From positions 1 to 41,380 of the forward strand of contig DASZHA010000005.1 in the NCBI GenBank assembly GCA_035938265.1: 41,380 bases of DNA. Reading direction: 5' to 3'. The position numbers were made by a program, and so were the translations under genes. The DNA comes from DASZHA01 sp035938265. Its GTDB lineage: Bacteria > Chloroflexota > Dormibacteria > DASZGP01. Below, in pieces: positions 22,487 through 29,885 of the stretch (position 1 is its first letter; each line of letters opens with the position of its first letter). The notes beneath the pieces are model-generated. The model was not told the origin of the DNA, searched no databases, and saw nothing but the letters and a program-made list of their open reading frames with translations.

Positions 22487-23362
22487 CTACTGGTCGACCA
22501 GGTGGAGGGCCAGCTCGCGCTCGGGGTCGACGGGCTTCAACCGGATCGTGACGGTGACCTCGGGGGGTTCGCCCCGGAACTGGCCCAGGAAGGCGCCCCG
22601 GACCGGCGTGACATCGTCGTAGTCGCGGCCCACCGCCACCGAGAGGTGGCGTCCCCGCGCCTCCACGCCATGGGTCGGGTCCAGCCCCACCCAGTAGCCG
22701 TTGTTGTTGCCGACCTCCAGCCAGGCGTGGCTCTCGCCGATTACCGCATCCTCGCTCTCCGGCAGCATGTACCCGCTGACGTAGCGCGCCGGCCAGCCGG
22801 CGTTGCGGGCCACCGCCAGCATCACGTGGGCGAAGTCCTGGCACACCCCCATGCGCCGCTCCAGGACCTCCTCCAGCGGCGTGTCCACGGCGGTGGCACC
22901 CGGGACGTAGGCAAAGCGCTGGCGAAGCTCGGTGTTGGCCGCCAGCAGCGACTCCCCATCGCCGGGCTTCACCCCAAGCTCGACGGCGAGGGCCTCGATC
23001 GCTCTCAGCCGGGGCACCCGCGGGCTGGCGAAGGTGAACTCCGACGCCGGGTTGTAGGCCAGGTGGGTCTCATCCCACGGCTGACCCAGTGTGTAGGCGA
23101 AGGGCCGTTCGAGCACCTCGACCTCGGCCCGCGTGACCAGCACCAGCTCGCGATGGGGCGTCTCCACCGACACGAACCACACCTGGTTGCCGTAGTAGTC
23201 GATCTGCGATGCCAGCTCCGCCATCGGCGAGACATCGAGCTGGAACCAGAGCGAGTGCTGGGTGGCGGACTCGATGGGATGGAGCCGGACCTCGTTGCGG
23301 CTGCGGACCACGGTCTCCAGGTAGCGCTGGCGCGACTGGTGGATGACCCCGTAGATCGGCAT
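22487..23362 (-). CDS. Transglutaminase-like protease/amidase family protein
   Basis: The 291-residue protein has the bacterial transglutaminase triad: Cys174 in MGVCQDFAHVML, His212 in ESHAWLEV and Asp228 in GLDPTHG. The N-terminal beta-rich region (YLETVVRSRNEVRLHPIE) is typical of the family found with circularly permuted ATP-grasp proteins. In such clusters the two work with an alpha-E protein, possibly in peptide bond formation or cleavage; no alpha-E gene is present here. It begins four bases after the ATP-grasp stop, so the two form one operon. A 7-bp hairpin (22462-22479) follows the stop. Confidence 0.9.
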   Translation of the reverse strand: MPIYGVIHQSRQRYLETVVRSRNEVRLHPIESATQHSLWFQLDVSPMAELASQIDYYGNQVWFVSVETPHRELVLVTRAEVEVLERPFAYTLGQPWDETHLAYNPASEFTFASPRVPRLRAIEALAVELGVKPGDGESLLAANTELRQRFAYVPGATAVDTPLEEVLERRMGVCQDFAHVMLAVARNAGWPARYVSGYMLPESEDAVIGESHAWLEVGNNNGYWVGLDPTHGVEARGRHLSVAVGRDYDDVTPVRGAFLGQFRGEPPEVTVTIRLKPVDPERELALHLVDQ

Positions 23363-23366
23363 CAGG

Positions 23367-24734
23367 TTAAACCGCCAGCTGCTGCGAGGCGGTGTCCTCG
23401 ACGATCCAGGTGTCCTTGACGCCGCCGCCGGCCGAGGAGTTGACGAGCCAGCCCTCGGGGTCGGGAGCCACCCGCGTCAGCCCGCCAGGGGCCACCCACG
23501 GCTCCTCGCCCATGACGACAAATGGGCGCAGGTCGGCGCGCCGCCACTCGGTGCCGCCATCGGAGGTCAGACATGGCAGCCGCTCGATGTCGAGCACCGG
23601 CTGGGCCACCAGCGACGTGGGGCGGGTCAGCGCCGTCGCCGTGGTGTGGGCCCGGTCGGGACCCTCGGCGCCGGGGCCGAAGACGATGCCCTTGCCGCCA
23701 CTGCCGCCAACCGGCTTGAAGACGTAGTCGTCGAAGTTGGCCAAGGCGTGGTCGCGCTGGCGCGGGTCGGTGAGGTCGAGGGTGGGCGGCTGCTCCAGGA
23801 TGGGGTCTTCGCCGAGGTAGTAGCGGATCATCTTGGGCACGTAGGCGAAGATGGCCTTGTCGTCGCCGACGCCGCAGGTGGGGGCGTTGCCCAGCCCCAG
23901 GCAGCCGCTCTTCCACGCCGCCATCAGGGCGGGGACTCCCACCAGGCTGTCGGGCCGTCCGCCCACGGGGTCGAGGTACTCGGGCGAGCAGCGGTGGTAG
24001 ATCGCCGCCACGGGCGTCCGGGTCCCGCCCGACATCAGCCAGCAGCCGCGGTGGCTGGCGAGGAGCTCCGAGCCGTTGACCAGGTCCGCGCCCATGAGCC
24101 GGGCCAGCTCGAGGTGCTCATAGAAGGCGGCGTTGTGCTCCCCAGGGGTGAGCAGAACCACCAGGCCGTCGTCATAGGCTCGATGCCGCAGCGCTGCCTT
24201 CAGGCGCTGGGGGTAGTCGGCCACGGGGAGGGGATCAAAGGCCTTTTCTGCTTCCGGGGTCAGCTCGGCCATTGCCCGCCGGGCCGCCAGTGTGTAGGCC
24301 ATCCCGGATGGCACCCGCAGGTTGTCCTCCAAGATCAGCCAGTCGCCGTTGACCCTCACCAGGTCGACCCCGGCGACGCAGATCTGGCCGCGGCGGCGCG
24401 CCGTGGGACCGCCGGCGTAGCGGAGGAAGCCGCCCGAGCTGTAGACCGCGGCGGCGGGGATGCGCCCCGCGCGGAGGATGCGCTGCTGGTCGTAGATGTC
24501 GCGGACGAACTCCTCCAGCGCCAGCACCCGCTGCACCAGGCCGCGCTCCAGCCGCGCCCACTCCCGCGCCCCGATGACCCGCGGAATGGGGTCGAAGGGA
24601 ATTGGCCGCTGCACCACCTCGGCGCCTCTGACCAGCCCAAACGTGACCTCGTGGTCCTGGAACCAGGCGGTGGCCTCGTCCAGGGTCGGGAAGTCGGCGG
24701 GCGTGGTCTTTCGGACAGCGTGGCCGGCGATCAC
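23367..24734 (-). CDS. Circularly permuted ATP-grasp protein (DUF404/DUF407 type)
   Basis: The 455-residue product carries the marker blocks of this family: IPFDPIPRVIGAREWARLE, QRVLALEEFVRDIY, DLVRVNGDWLILEDNLRVPSG, VVLLTPGEHNAAFYEH, GRPDSLVGVPALMAAWKSG, and FDDYVFKPVGGSGGKGIVFG as the ATP-binding loop. Such enzymes are thought to ligate amino acids or peptides using ATP. The N-terminal arm is shorter than usual (relatives have about 60 residues before the VTF block). I place the start at GTG 24732-24734; GTG 24795-24797 would put the start inside an inverted repeat. The transglutaminase gene follows after 4 bp. Confidence 0.88.
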   Translation of the reverse strand: MIAGHAVRKTTPADFPTLDEATAWFQDHEVTFGLVRGAEVVQRPIPFDPIPRVIGAREWARLERGLVQRVLALEEFVRDIYDQQRILRAGRIPAAAVYSSGGFLRYAGGPTARRRGQICVAGVDLVRVNGDWLILEDNLRVPSGMAYTLAARRAMAELTPEAEKAFDPLPVADYPQRLKAALRHRAYDDGLVVLLTPGEHNAAFYEHLELARLMGADLVNGSELLASHRGCWLMSGGTRTPVAAIYHRCSPEYLDPVGGRPDSLVGVPALMAAWKSGCLGLGNAPTCGVGDDKAIFAYVPKMIRYYLGEDPILEQPPTLDLTDPRQRDHALANFDDYVFKPVGGSGGKGIVFGPGAEGPDRAHTTATALTRPTSLVAQPVLDIERLPCLTSDGGTEWRRADLRPFVVMGEEPWVAPGGLTRVAPDPEGWLVNSSAGGGVKDTWIVEDTASQQLAV

Positions 24735-24781
24735 GGATCCAGCTTCGCGCCCCGGCGCCGGCGGTCGCCATGTGGAGGTGA

Positions 24782-24807
24782 CACGAATTCGGGCCACGGG
24801 ATTCGTG
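24782..24807. promoter_or_regulatory. Inverted repeat CACGAAT-N12-ATTCGTG before the ATP-grasp gene
   Basis: Perfect 7-bp arms (24782-24788 and 24801-24807), AT-richer than the surroundings, lie 50-75 bp upstream of the preferred GTG start. This fits an operator for a dimeric repressor. Confidence 0.4.
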
Positions 24808-24812
24808 CCCGG

Positions 24813-24828
24813 AAAAGGACGTTTGTCC
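24813..24828 (-). terminator. Small intrinsic-terminator-like hairpin after accA
   Basis: On the minus strand GGAC-AAAC-GTCC is followed directly by TTTT, two bases past the accA stop. The stem is only 4 bp, so termination may be partial. Confidence 0.4.
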
Positions 24829-24829
24829 G

Positions 24830-25630
24830 TCAGGCCGGCAGGTCGGCGCTGGCGTTCTGGCGTCGGAAGCGCCAGTACCGGGCCCCCAGGAGCCGGTCGA
24901 CCCCGTACGCCGACAGCTCGTCGAGGTGCCGCCCCAAGGCCTCGCCCAGGGCGATTGCGGCCGACCCGGCGTCGTCATGCGCCGGGCGGTGTTCGGCGAT
25001 GACCTCGTCGCAGACCCCGAGGTCGAGGGCGTCGCGGCTGGTCAGGCGCAGCTCCGCGGCGGCGGTCTCGCGGGCGCCGGGGTCGCGCCAGGTGATGGCG
25101 GCGCAGGCCTCTGGCGAGGCCACCGTATATATAGCGTTCTCCAGCATCAAGAGACGGTCGGCCAGGGCCAGCGCCAGGGCCCCGCCGCTGCCGCCCTCGC
25201 CGATGACGGCGCTGACAATGGGCACCCGCAGCTCCGACATCAGGGTCAGGCACTCCGATATCACCCAGGCCTGGCCGAACTTCTCGGCGTCGACCCCGGG
25301 GTAGGCGCCGGGAGTGTCGATCAGGGCCAGGACTGGCATGTCGAAGCGCTCTGCCTGCCGCATCAGCCGCAGCGCCTTGCGGTAGCCGGCGGGACCGGCC
25401 ATGCCGTAGTTGCGGTGCAGCCGGTCCTCGACGCTGCGCCCCTTCTGGTGGGCCAGCAGCATCACCGGCCGACCCATCAGCCGCGCGGGGCCGCCGATCA
25501 CGGCACGGTCGTCGGCGCCGGCACGGTCGCCGTGGAGCTCGACGAAGTCGTCGAAGATGCGGTCGACGTAGTCCAGGGCGTAGGGCCGGTCCTCGTGACG
25601 GGCCAGCTGGACGGTGTCCCAGGCCCTCAT
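24830..25630 (-). CDS. accA: Acetyl-CoA carboxylase carboxyltransferase, alpha subunit
   Basis: The 266-residue protein matches AccA: YALDYVDRIFDDFVELHGDR, LMGRPVMLLAHQKGR, NYGMAGPAGYRKALRLM, PVLALIDTPGAYPGVDAE and IGEGGSGGALALALADRLL. The last includes the oxyanion glycines that bind the acyl-CoA thioester carbonyl. With AccD it transfers the carboxyl group from biotin to acetyl-CoA, giving malonyl-CoA. It lacks the long N-terminal helical part of E. coli AccA, as is usual for compact bacterial forms. Its ATG overlaps the accD stop by 4 bp (25627-25630). Biotin carboxylase and BCCP genes are not in the window. Confidence 0.95.
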   Translation of the reverse strand: MRAWDTVQLARHEDRPYALDYVDRIFDDFVELHGDRAGADDRAVIGGPARLMGRPVMLLAHQKGRSVEDRLHRNYGMAGPAGYRKALRLMRQAERFDMPVLALIDTPGAYPGVDAEKFGQAWVISECLTLMSELRVPIVSAVIGEGGSGGALALALADRLLMLENAIYTVASPEACAAITWRDPGARETAAAELRLTSRDALDLGVCDEVIAEHRPAHDDAGSAAIALGEALGRHLDELSAYGVDRLLGARYWRFRRQNASADLPA

Positions 25631-26457
25631 GCCTGGCGGCGAACGGCCTCGGTGGAGACGGTGGGGTACAGGCGCAGCAGCCGCGACAGTGTCACCCGGA
25701 GGTCGCGGCGGGGCACCACTCGGTCGACAAAGCCGTGGTGGAGCATGAACTCGGAGGTCTGGAAGCCGTCGGGGATCTCTTCGTGGGTCGCCTGGCTGAT
25801 CACCCGGGCGCCGGCGAAACCGACGGTGGCCCCGGGCTCGGCCAGGATGGCGTCGGCGCTGGCCGCGAATGACGCCATCACGCCGCCCATGGTGGGGTCG
25901 GTGAGGATCGTGATGTAGGGCACTGGCGCCTCGGCCAGGCGGGAGCGGGCGATGCTGGTCTTGGCCATCTGCATCAGCGAGAGCAGGCCCTCCTGCATCC
26001 GGGCGCCCCCGGAGGCGGTGATGGCGATGAAGGGCGTGCCTCGCGCCGCCGACCGCTCCATGGCACGGGCGATCCGCTCGCCCACCACCTCACCCATGCT
26101 GCCGCCGACGAAGCCGAACTCCATCACCGCGATGCCAATGGCCATCCCCTCGATGCGGCCGGAGCCGCTGACGATGGCGTCGTGGAGCCCGGTCGCGGTA
26201 TGGGCTTGGGCCAGACGATCCGAGTAGGGGACCAGGTCGACGAAGCCGAGAGGGTCGCGCGGACGGAGCTCTCGATCCCACTCCTCGAAGCTGTCGGCGT
26301 CGAGAAGGAGGTCGATCCGGTGCCGCCAGCCGATGCGGTAGTGGTGCCCGCAGCCAGGGCAGACGCCGTCGAGGTCGAGGATCGCCTGGTCGCCGTGGCA
26401 GTCGCCGCATGCCGGGCAGGGACGCGCCACGCGCGGAGGGGCGGTCACGCGCCCCAT
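25627..26457 (-). CDS. accD: Acetyl-CoA carboxylase carboxyltransferase, beta subunit
   Basis: The 276-residue protein begins with the AccD zinc ribbon: CPAC (Cys14, Cys17) and CPGC (Cys33, Cys36). The crotonase-fold core follows: AIGIAVMEFGFVGGSMGEVVG, FIAITASGGARMQEGLLSLM and PTMGGVMASFA. It forms the carboxyltransferase with AccA. Its start overlaps the fabH stop by 13 bp and its stop overlaps the accA start by 4 bp, so synthesis of the two subunits is coupled. Confidence 0.95.
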   Translation of the reverse strand: MGRVTAPPRVARPCPACGDCHGDQAILDLDGVCPGCGHHYRIGWRHRIDLLLDADSFEEWDRELRPRDPLGFVDLVPYSDRLAQAHTATGLHDAIVSGSGRIEGMAIGIAVMEFGFVGGSMGEVVGERIARAMERSAARGTPFIAITASGGARMQEGLLSLMQMAKTSIARSRLAEAPVPYITILTDPTMGGVMASFAASADAILAEPGATVGFAGARVISQATHEEIPDGFQTSEFMLHHGFVDRVVPRRDLRVTLSRLLRLYPTVSTEAVRRQA

Positions 26458-27425
26458 TCCAGGACCGTGGCGCCCCAGGTCAGGCCGGCGCCGAAGCCGA
26501 CCAGGAGGACGCGGTCGCCTGCGCTGACACGGCCCTGCCGGGCCACCTCCTCGAGCGCGATGGGGATCGATGCCGACGAGGTGTTGCCAAAGCGGTCGAG
26601 GTTGATGGCGAAGCGCTCCATCGGCAGCCCTAGCCGTTTGGCCACCGCCTCGACGATGCGCACGTTGGCCTGGTGGGGTACCACCAGGGCCAGGTCGGCC
26701 GGGGAGACGCCGGCCATCTCGCAGGCGCGGACGGCGGCATCGGACATTGCCTTGGCGGCGGCCTTGAACGTCTCGCGGCCGTCCATGCGCAGGAACTCGT
26801 CGGGGTCGTCGGGGGTGCAGCCGTAGTAGATCAGCTGGGAGTTGCCGCCGTCGGCCCCCAGGGCCCAGCCCATGAAGCCGGCGGTCTCACTGGGGCCGAG
26901 GATGGCGGCGCCGGCGCCGTCACCGAAGAGGATGCAGGTGCCGCGGTCGGTGTAGTCCAGCAGCCGGGTCATGATCTCGGAGCCGACCACCAGCGCCCGG
27001 CGAGCGGCGCCGCTGCTGATGTAGCGCTCCGCGATCGAGGTGGCGTAGAGCCAGCTGCTGCAGGCCGCCAGGATGTCGAAGGACAGAGCCCCGGTCGCCC
27101 CCAGCGCCCGCTGCAGATGACACGCGGTGGCCGGGAACGGCTGATCGGGGGAGCAGGTCCCGAGGATGATCAGGTCGATCTCGGAGGGCAGCACCTCGGC
27201 GGCGCGCAGGGCGCGCTGTGAGGCCAGCAGGGCCAGCTCCGCGGTGGTGGTGTCGGCGGTGACGCGGCGGCGCTCGGCGATACCCGTCCGCTGCCGGATC
27301 CACTCATCCGAGGTGTCGAGATGGGCCGCCAGGGCGTGGTTGGTGACGCGCTCCTCGGGCACGTAGGCGCCGAGCCCCAGGATGGCAGCGCGCTGCCGGC
27401 CGGCCGAGTAGGCGATCTCCTGCAT
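26445..27425 (-). CDS. fabH: 3-oxoacyl-[ACP] synthase III (KAS III)
   Basis: The 326-residue protein has the KAS III triad Cys122 (ILAACSSWLYA), His251 (VVPHQANVRIV) and Asn281 (FGNTSSASIP), plus the family opening ILGLGAYVPEERVTN and TSDEWIRQRTGI. It condenses acetyl-CoA or a branched starter CoA with malonyl-ACP to begin fatty-acid synthesis. The ATG at 27423-27425 shares one base with the fabF stop (TGATG). No acpP, fabD or fabG is adjacent, unlike many FAS operons. Confidence 0.96.
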   Translation of the reverse strand: MQEIAYSAGRQRAAILGLGAYVPEERVTNHALAAHLDTSDEWIRQRTGIAERRRVTADTTTAELALLASQRALRAAEVLPSEIDLIILGTCSPDQPFPATACHLQRALGATGALSFDILAACSSWLYATSIAERYISSGAARRALVVGSEIMTRLLDYTDRGTCILFGDGAGAAILGPSETAGFMGWALGADGGNSQLIYYGCTPDDPDEFLRMDGRETFKAAAKAMSDAAVRACEMAGVSPADLALVVPHQANVRIVEAVAKRLGLPMERFAINLDRFGNTSSASIPIALEEVARQGRVSAGDRVLLVGFGAGLTWGATVLEWGA

Positions 27426-28678
27426 CAGGCCCCACCCGTGGCGTAGTCGCCGAAGACCAGCGTGGCGTTGTGGCCGCCGAAGCCGAAGCTGTTGTTGAGC
27501 GCCATTCCCGCGCCGATCCCGGAGGCCTCGGTGAGGTGGTTGAGGGCGCACTCTGGATCGGGGTCGGTGAGGTTGATGGTGGGAGGCGCGGTCTTGCTCC
27601 TTAGCGCCATGACGCAGGCCAGGGACTCCAGCGCGCCGGCCGCGCCCAGCAGGTGACCCGTCATCGACTTGATGCTGGAGACCGGCACCCGGTCGGCGTG
27701 CTCCCCGAAGACCCGGTGGATGGCGGCCGCCTCGGCGCTGTCGTTAAGTTGAGTCGAGGTGCCGTGGGCGTTGATGTAGGCCACGTCGCCGGGGGCGATG
27801 TGGGCTCGGTCGAGAGCCTTGCGCATCGAGGCGACCACGCCCCGGCCCTGGGGCTCGGGGGCGGTGATATGGAAGGCGTCGGCGCTGGCGCCGTAGCCGG
27901 CGACCTCGGCCAGGATGTCGGCGCCGCGGGCCAGCGCGTGCTCCTCCGATTCCAGCACCAGTACGGCGGCGCCCTCGGCGATGACGAATCCGTCGCGCGC
28001 GGTGTCGAAGGGCCGGCTGACCTCGACCGCGGGCCGGGTGCTCTCGCTCAGCGCCCGGGCAGCGATGAAGCTGGCCACCGACAGCGGCGTGATGGCGGCC
28101 TCGCTGCCGCCCGCCAGCATGATGTCGGCGTCACCGCGGCGGATGATCTCGGCCGCCTCACCGATGGCGTGGGCCCCCGAGGCGCATGCCGATACCAGGC
28201 CGAAGTTGGGGCCGCGCAGGTCGTAGCGGATGGCAACGTTGCCGGCCGCCATGTCCCCGATCATCATCGGCACCACAAATGGACTGATGCGGCGATGGCC
28301 CGAGGCCGCCAGCACCTGGGCGGCGTCCTCGATCTCCTTGAGTCCACCCACGCCGGAGGCGATCAGAACACCGATGCGGTCACGGTTCTCCGCGTCAAGG
28401 CTGAGGTCGCTGGCGGCCAGGGCTTCCTCGGAGGCCGCCACGGCGAACTGGCTGAAGCGCGACATCCGTCGTGATTCCTTGCGGCCAACCCGGGCCTCGG
28501 CGTCGAAGTCCCGGACCTCACCGGCGATTCCCACCGGCAGGTCGGCGGAGTCGAATTGGGTGATCTGGCCGATCCCCGACCGGCCGGATAGCATCGCCTC
28601 CCAGGTGGTGGGGACATCGGCGCCAACAGGGCTGAGGCAGCCTAGACCCGTGACGACAACGCGCGGTCGATCTCTCAT
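27425..28678 (-). CDS. fabF: 3-oxoacyl-[ACP] synthase II (KAS II)
   Basis: The 417-residue protein has the KAS II Cys-His-His set: Cys165 (VSACASGAHAIGEA), His305 (INAHGTSTQLND) and His342 (SMTGHLLGAAGA). The N-terminal VVVTGLGCLSPVGAD is standard. It elongates acyl-ACP with malonyl-ACP. GGGAGA is 4 nt before ATG 28676-28678. It heads the fabF-fabH-accD-accA operon, and a 7-bp inverted repeat (28726-28747) lies in the divergent promoter region. The usual acpP gene upstream of fabF is absent here. Confidence 0.96.
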   Translation of the reverse strand: MRDRPRVVVTGLGCLSPVGADVPTTWEAMLSGRSGIGQITQFDSADLPVGIAGEVRDFDAEARVGRKESRRMSRFSQFAVAASEEALAASDLSLDAENRDRIGVLIASGVGGLKEIEDAAQVLAASGHRRISPFVVPMMIGDMAAGNVAIRYDLRGPNFGLVSACASGAHAIGEAAEIIRRGDADIMLAGGSEAAITPLSVASFIAARALSESTRPAVEVSRPFDTARDGFVIAEGAAVLVLESEEHALARGADILAEVAGYGASADAFHITAPEPQGRGVVASMRKALDRAHIAPGDVAYINAHGTSTQLNDSAEAAAIHRVFGEHADRVPVSSIKSMTGHLLGAAGALESLACVMALRSKTAPPTINLTDPDPECALNHLTEASGIGAGMALNNSFGFGGHNATLVFGDYATGGA

Positions 28679-28725
28679 CAGTTCTCCCGTGCGACTGTCC
28701 CGACCCAGTCGTGGCGGTAAGCAGC

Positions 28726-28747
28726 GGCCCAGGTCCGTAACTGGGCC
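28726..28747. promoter_or_regulatory. Inverted repeat GGCCCAG-N8-CTGGGCC upstream of fabF
   Basis: Perfect 7-bp arms lie 48-69 bp upstream of fabF and 72-93 bp upstream of the divergent esterase start. This is an operator candidate for a lipid-responsive regulator, or simply a hairpin. It does not match a FapR or FadR site that I know. Confidence 0.35.
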
Positions 28748-28818
28748 TTCGAGTACTTCTAAGCCGCTGGGTTCCGATTGGTTACGTGCGACCCCAAGCC
28801 AGGAATAGGGTTGGTGAC

Positions 28819-29445
28819 GTGGATGACCTGCGGGTGCTGAGCGCCGGTGAGCCGCTGGAGCAGGCGACCGCGGCGATCGTGATGGTCCACGGTCGCGGGG
28901 CGTCGGCCGAGGACATCCTGCTGCTGTCGCAGGAGCTGGCCACGCCCGGCTTCGCCTACCTGGCGCCGCAGGCGCCGGGCAACTCCTGGTATCCCAACCG
29001 GTACAGCGCGCCCATCGAGGGCAACGAGCCGTGGCTGTCCCGCTCCCTCGAGATCATCGAGGCCGTCGTCGCCGGGGCCGAGGCCCACCTGCCGCCGGAG
29101 CGGATCGTCCTCCTCGGCTTCTCGCAGGGCGCCTGCCTTACGCTCGAGTATGCCGCCCGGCATGCCCGGCGCTACGGCGGCATCGCCGGGCTGAGCGGCG
29201 CCTTCATCGGACCGCGGGGAACGCCGCGCGACTACCCGGGATCCTTCGACGGGACGCCGGCCTTCCTGGGATGCAGCGACACAGACCTACATGTCATTGC
29301 CGACGACGTCGTCGCCGCCGCCGAGGCGCTGCAGCGGATGGGCGCCGAGGTCACGTTGCGCCTATATCCCCTGCTGGGGCACACCATCAACGCCGACGAG
29401 GTCGCCGAAGTCCAGCGCATCATGGCCGCATTGGTGCCCGCCTAG
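28819..29445 (+). CDS. Phospholipase/carboxylesterase-type alpha/beta hydrolase
   Basis: The 208-residue protein has Ser102 (LLGFSQGACLTLEYA), Asp154 (LGCSDTDLH) and His188 (PLLGHTINADE). These fit the phospholipase/carboxylesterase family (acyl-protein thioesterase-like), with VMVHGRGASAEDIL as the oxyanion region. I choose GTG 28819-28821, where the family sequence begins. TAGGGT at 28807-28812 could be the -10 of a nearly leaderless mRNA. It is divergent from fabF. Its natural ester is unknown. Confidence 0.9.
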   Translation: MDDLRVLSAGEPLEQATAAIVMVHGRGASAEDILLLSQELATPGFAYLAPQAPGNSWYPNRYSAPIEGNEPWLSRSLEIIEAVVAGAEAHLPPERIVLLGFSQGACLTLEYAARHARRYGGIAGLSGAFIGPRGTPRDYPGSFDGTPAFLGCSDTDLHVIADDVVAAAEALQRMGAEVTLRLYPLLGHTINADEVAEVQRIMAALVPA

Positions 29446-29460
29446 CAGGACGGTGAAGGC

Positions 29461-29754
29461 TCAGTGGTAACTGAGCACCGGGACGCCCTCGATCTCGAAC
29501 ATGAGATCGTCGGGGTAGCAGTAGAACCAGTCCTCGTCGGGCTCGAACGACTGGATGATGGGGTGCCCGGTGGCGTGGTGGTGCTTGGTCGCGTGCTTGC
29601 CAACCGATTGGTCGCAGCATCCGACATGGCCGCAGGTCATGCAGAGGCGCAGGTGGACCCACTCCTGGCCTGTCTTCAGGCACTCGACGCAGCCATTTCC
29701 TGAGGGGACCACGGGGCGGATCTCGTCGAGGTGCGTACAGGTCGGGGCGGCCAC
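29461..29754 (-). CDS. UBP-type zinc-finger protein
   Basis: The 97-residue protein is a single bacterial ZnF-UBP domain: THLDEIRPVVPSGNGCVECL, then LRLCMTCGHVGCCDQSVGKH, ATKHHHATGHPIIQSFEPDE and a C-terminal DWFYCYPDDLMFEI. The Cys and His residues can hold two or three zinc ions. In eukaryotes this domain binds the ubiquitin C-terminus; the bacterial target is unknown. I choose GTG 29752-29754 because GGAGGA is 6 nt upstream; an ATG at 29826 would add an unlike extension. The 131 bp upstream (29755-29885) contain no gene. Confidence 0.85.
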   Translation of the reverse strand: MAAPTCTHLDEIRPVVPSGNGCVECLKTGQEWVHLRLCMTCGHVGCCDQSVGKHATKHHHATGHPIIQSFEPDEDWFYCYPDDLMFEIEGVPVLSYH

Positions 29755-29885
29755 GGCACTTCCTCCAAGTCGATCGACGTTCAGCGGGCCGCGGTGTCCC
29801 GCTGCACCGACCCACTGCTCAATCATGCTCCCCCGCGCAGCTGAGGGGTAAACCACGGTGGGGCGCACCTCGGGATGCTGGTGTC

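Noticed and set aside
22023..22551. Open frames on the plus strand through the non-coding region
   Set aside because: Composition is Arg/Pro-rich shadow type, no RBS or family pattern is visible, and they run into the transglutaminase gene antisense.
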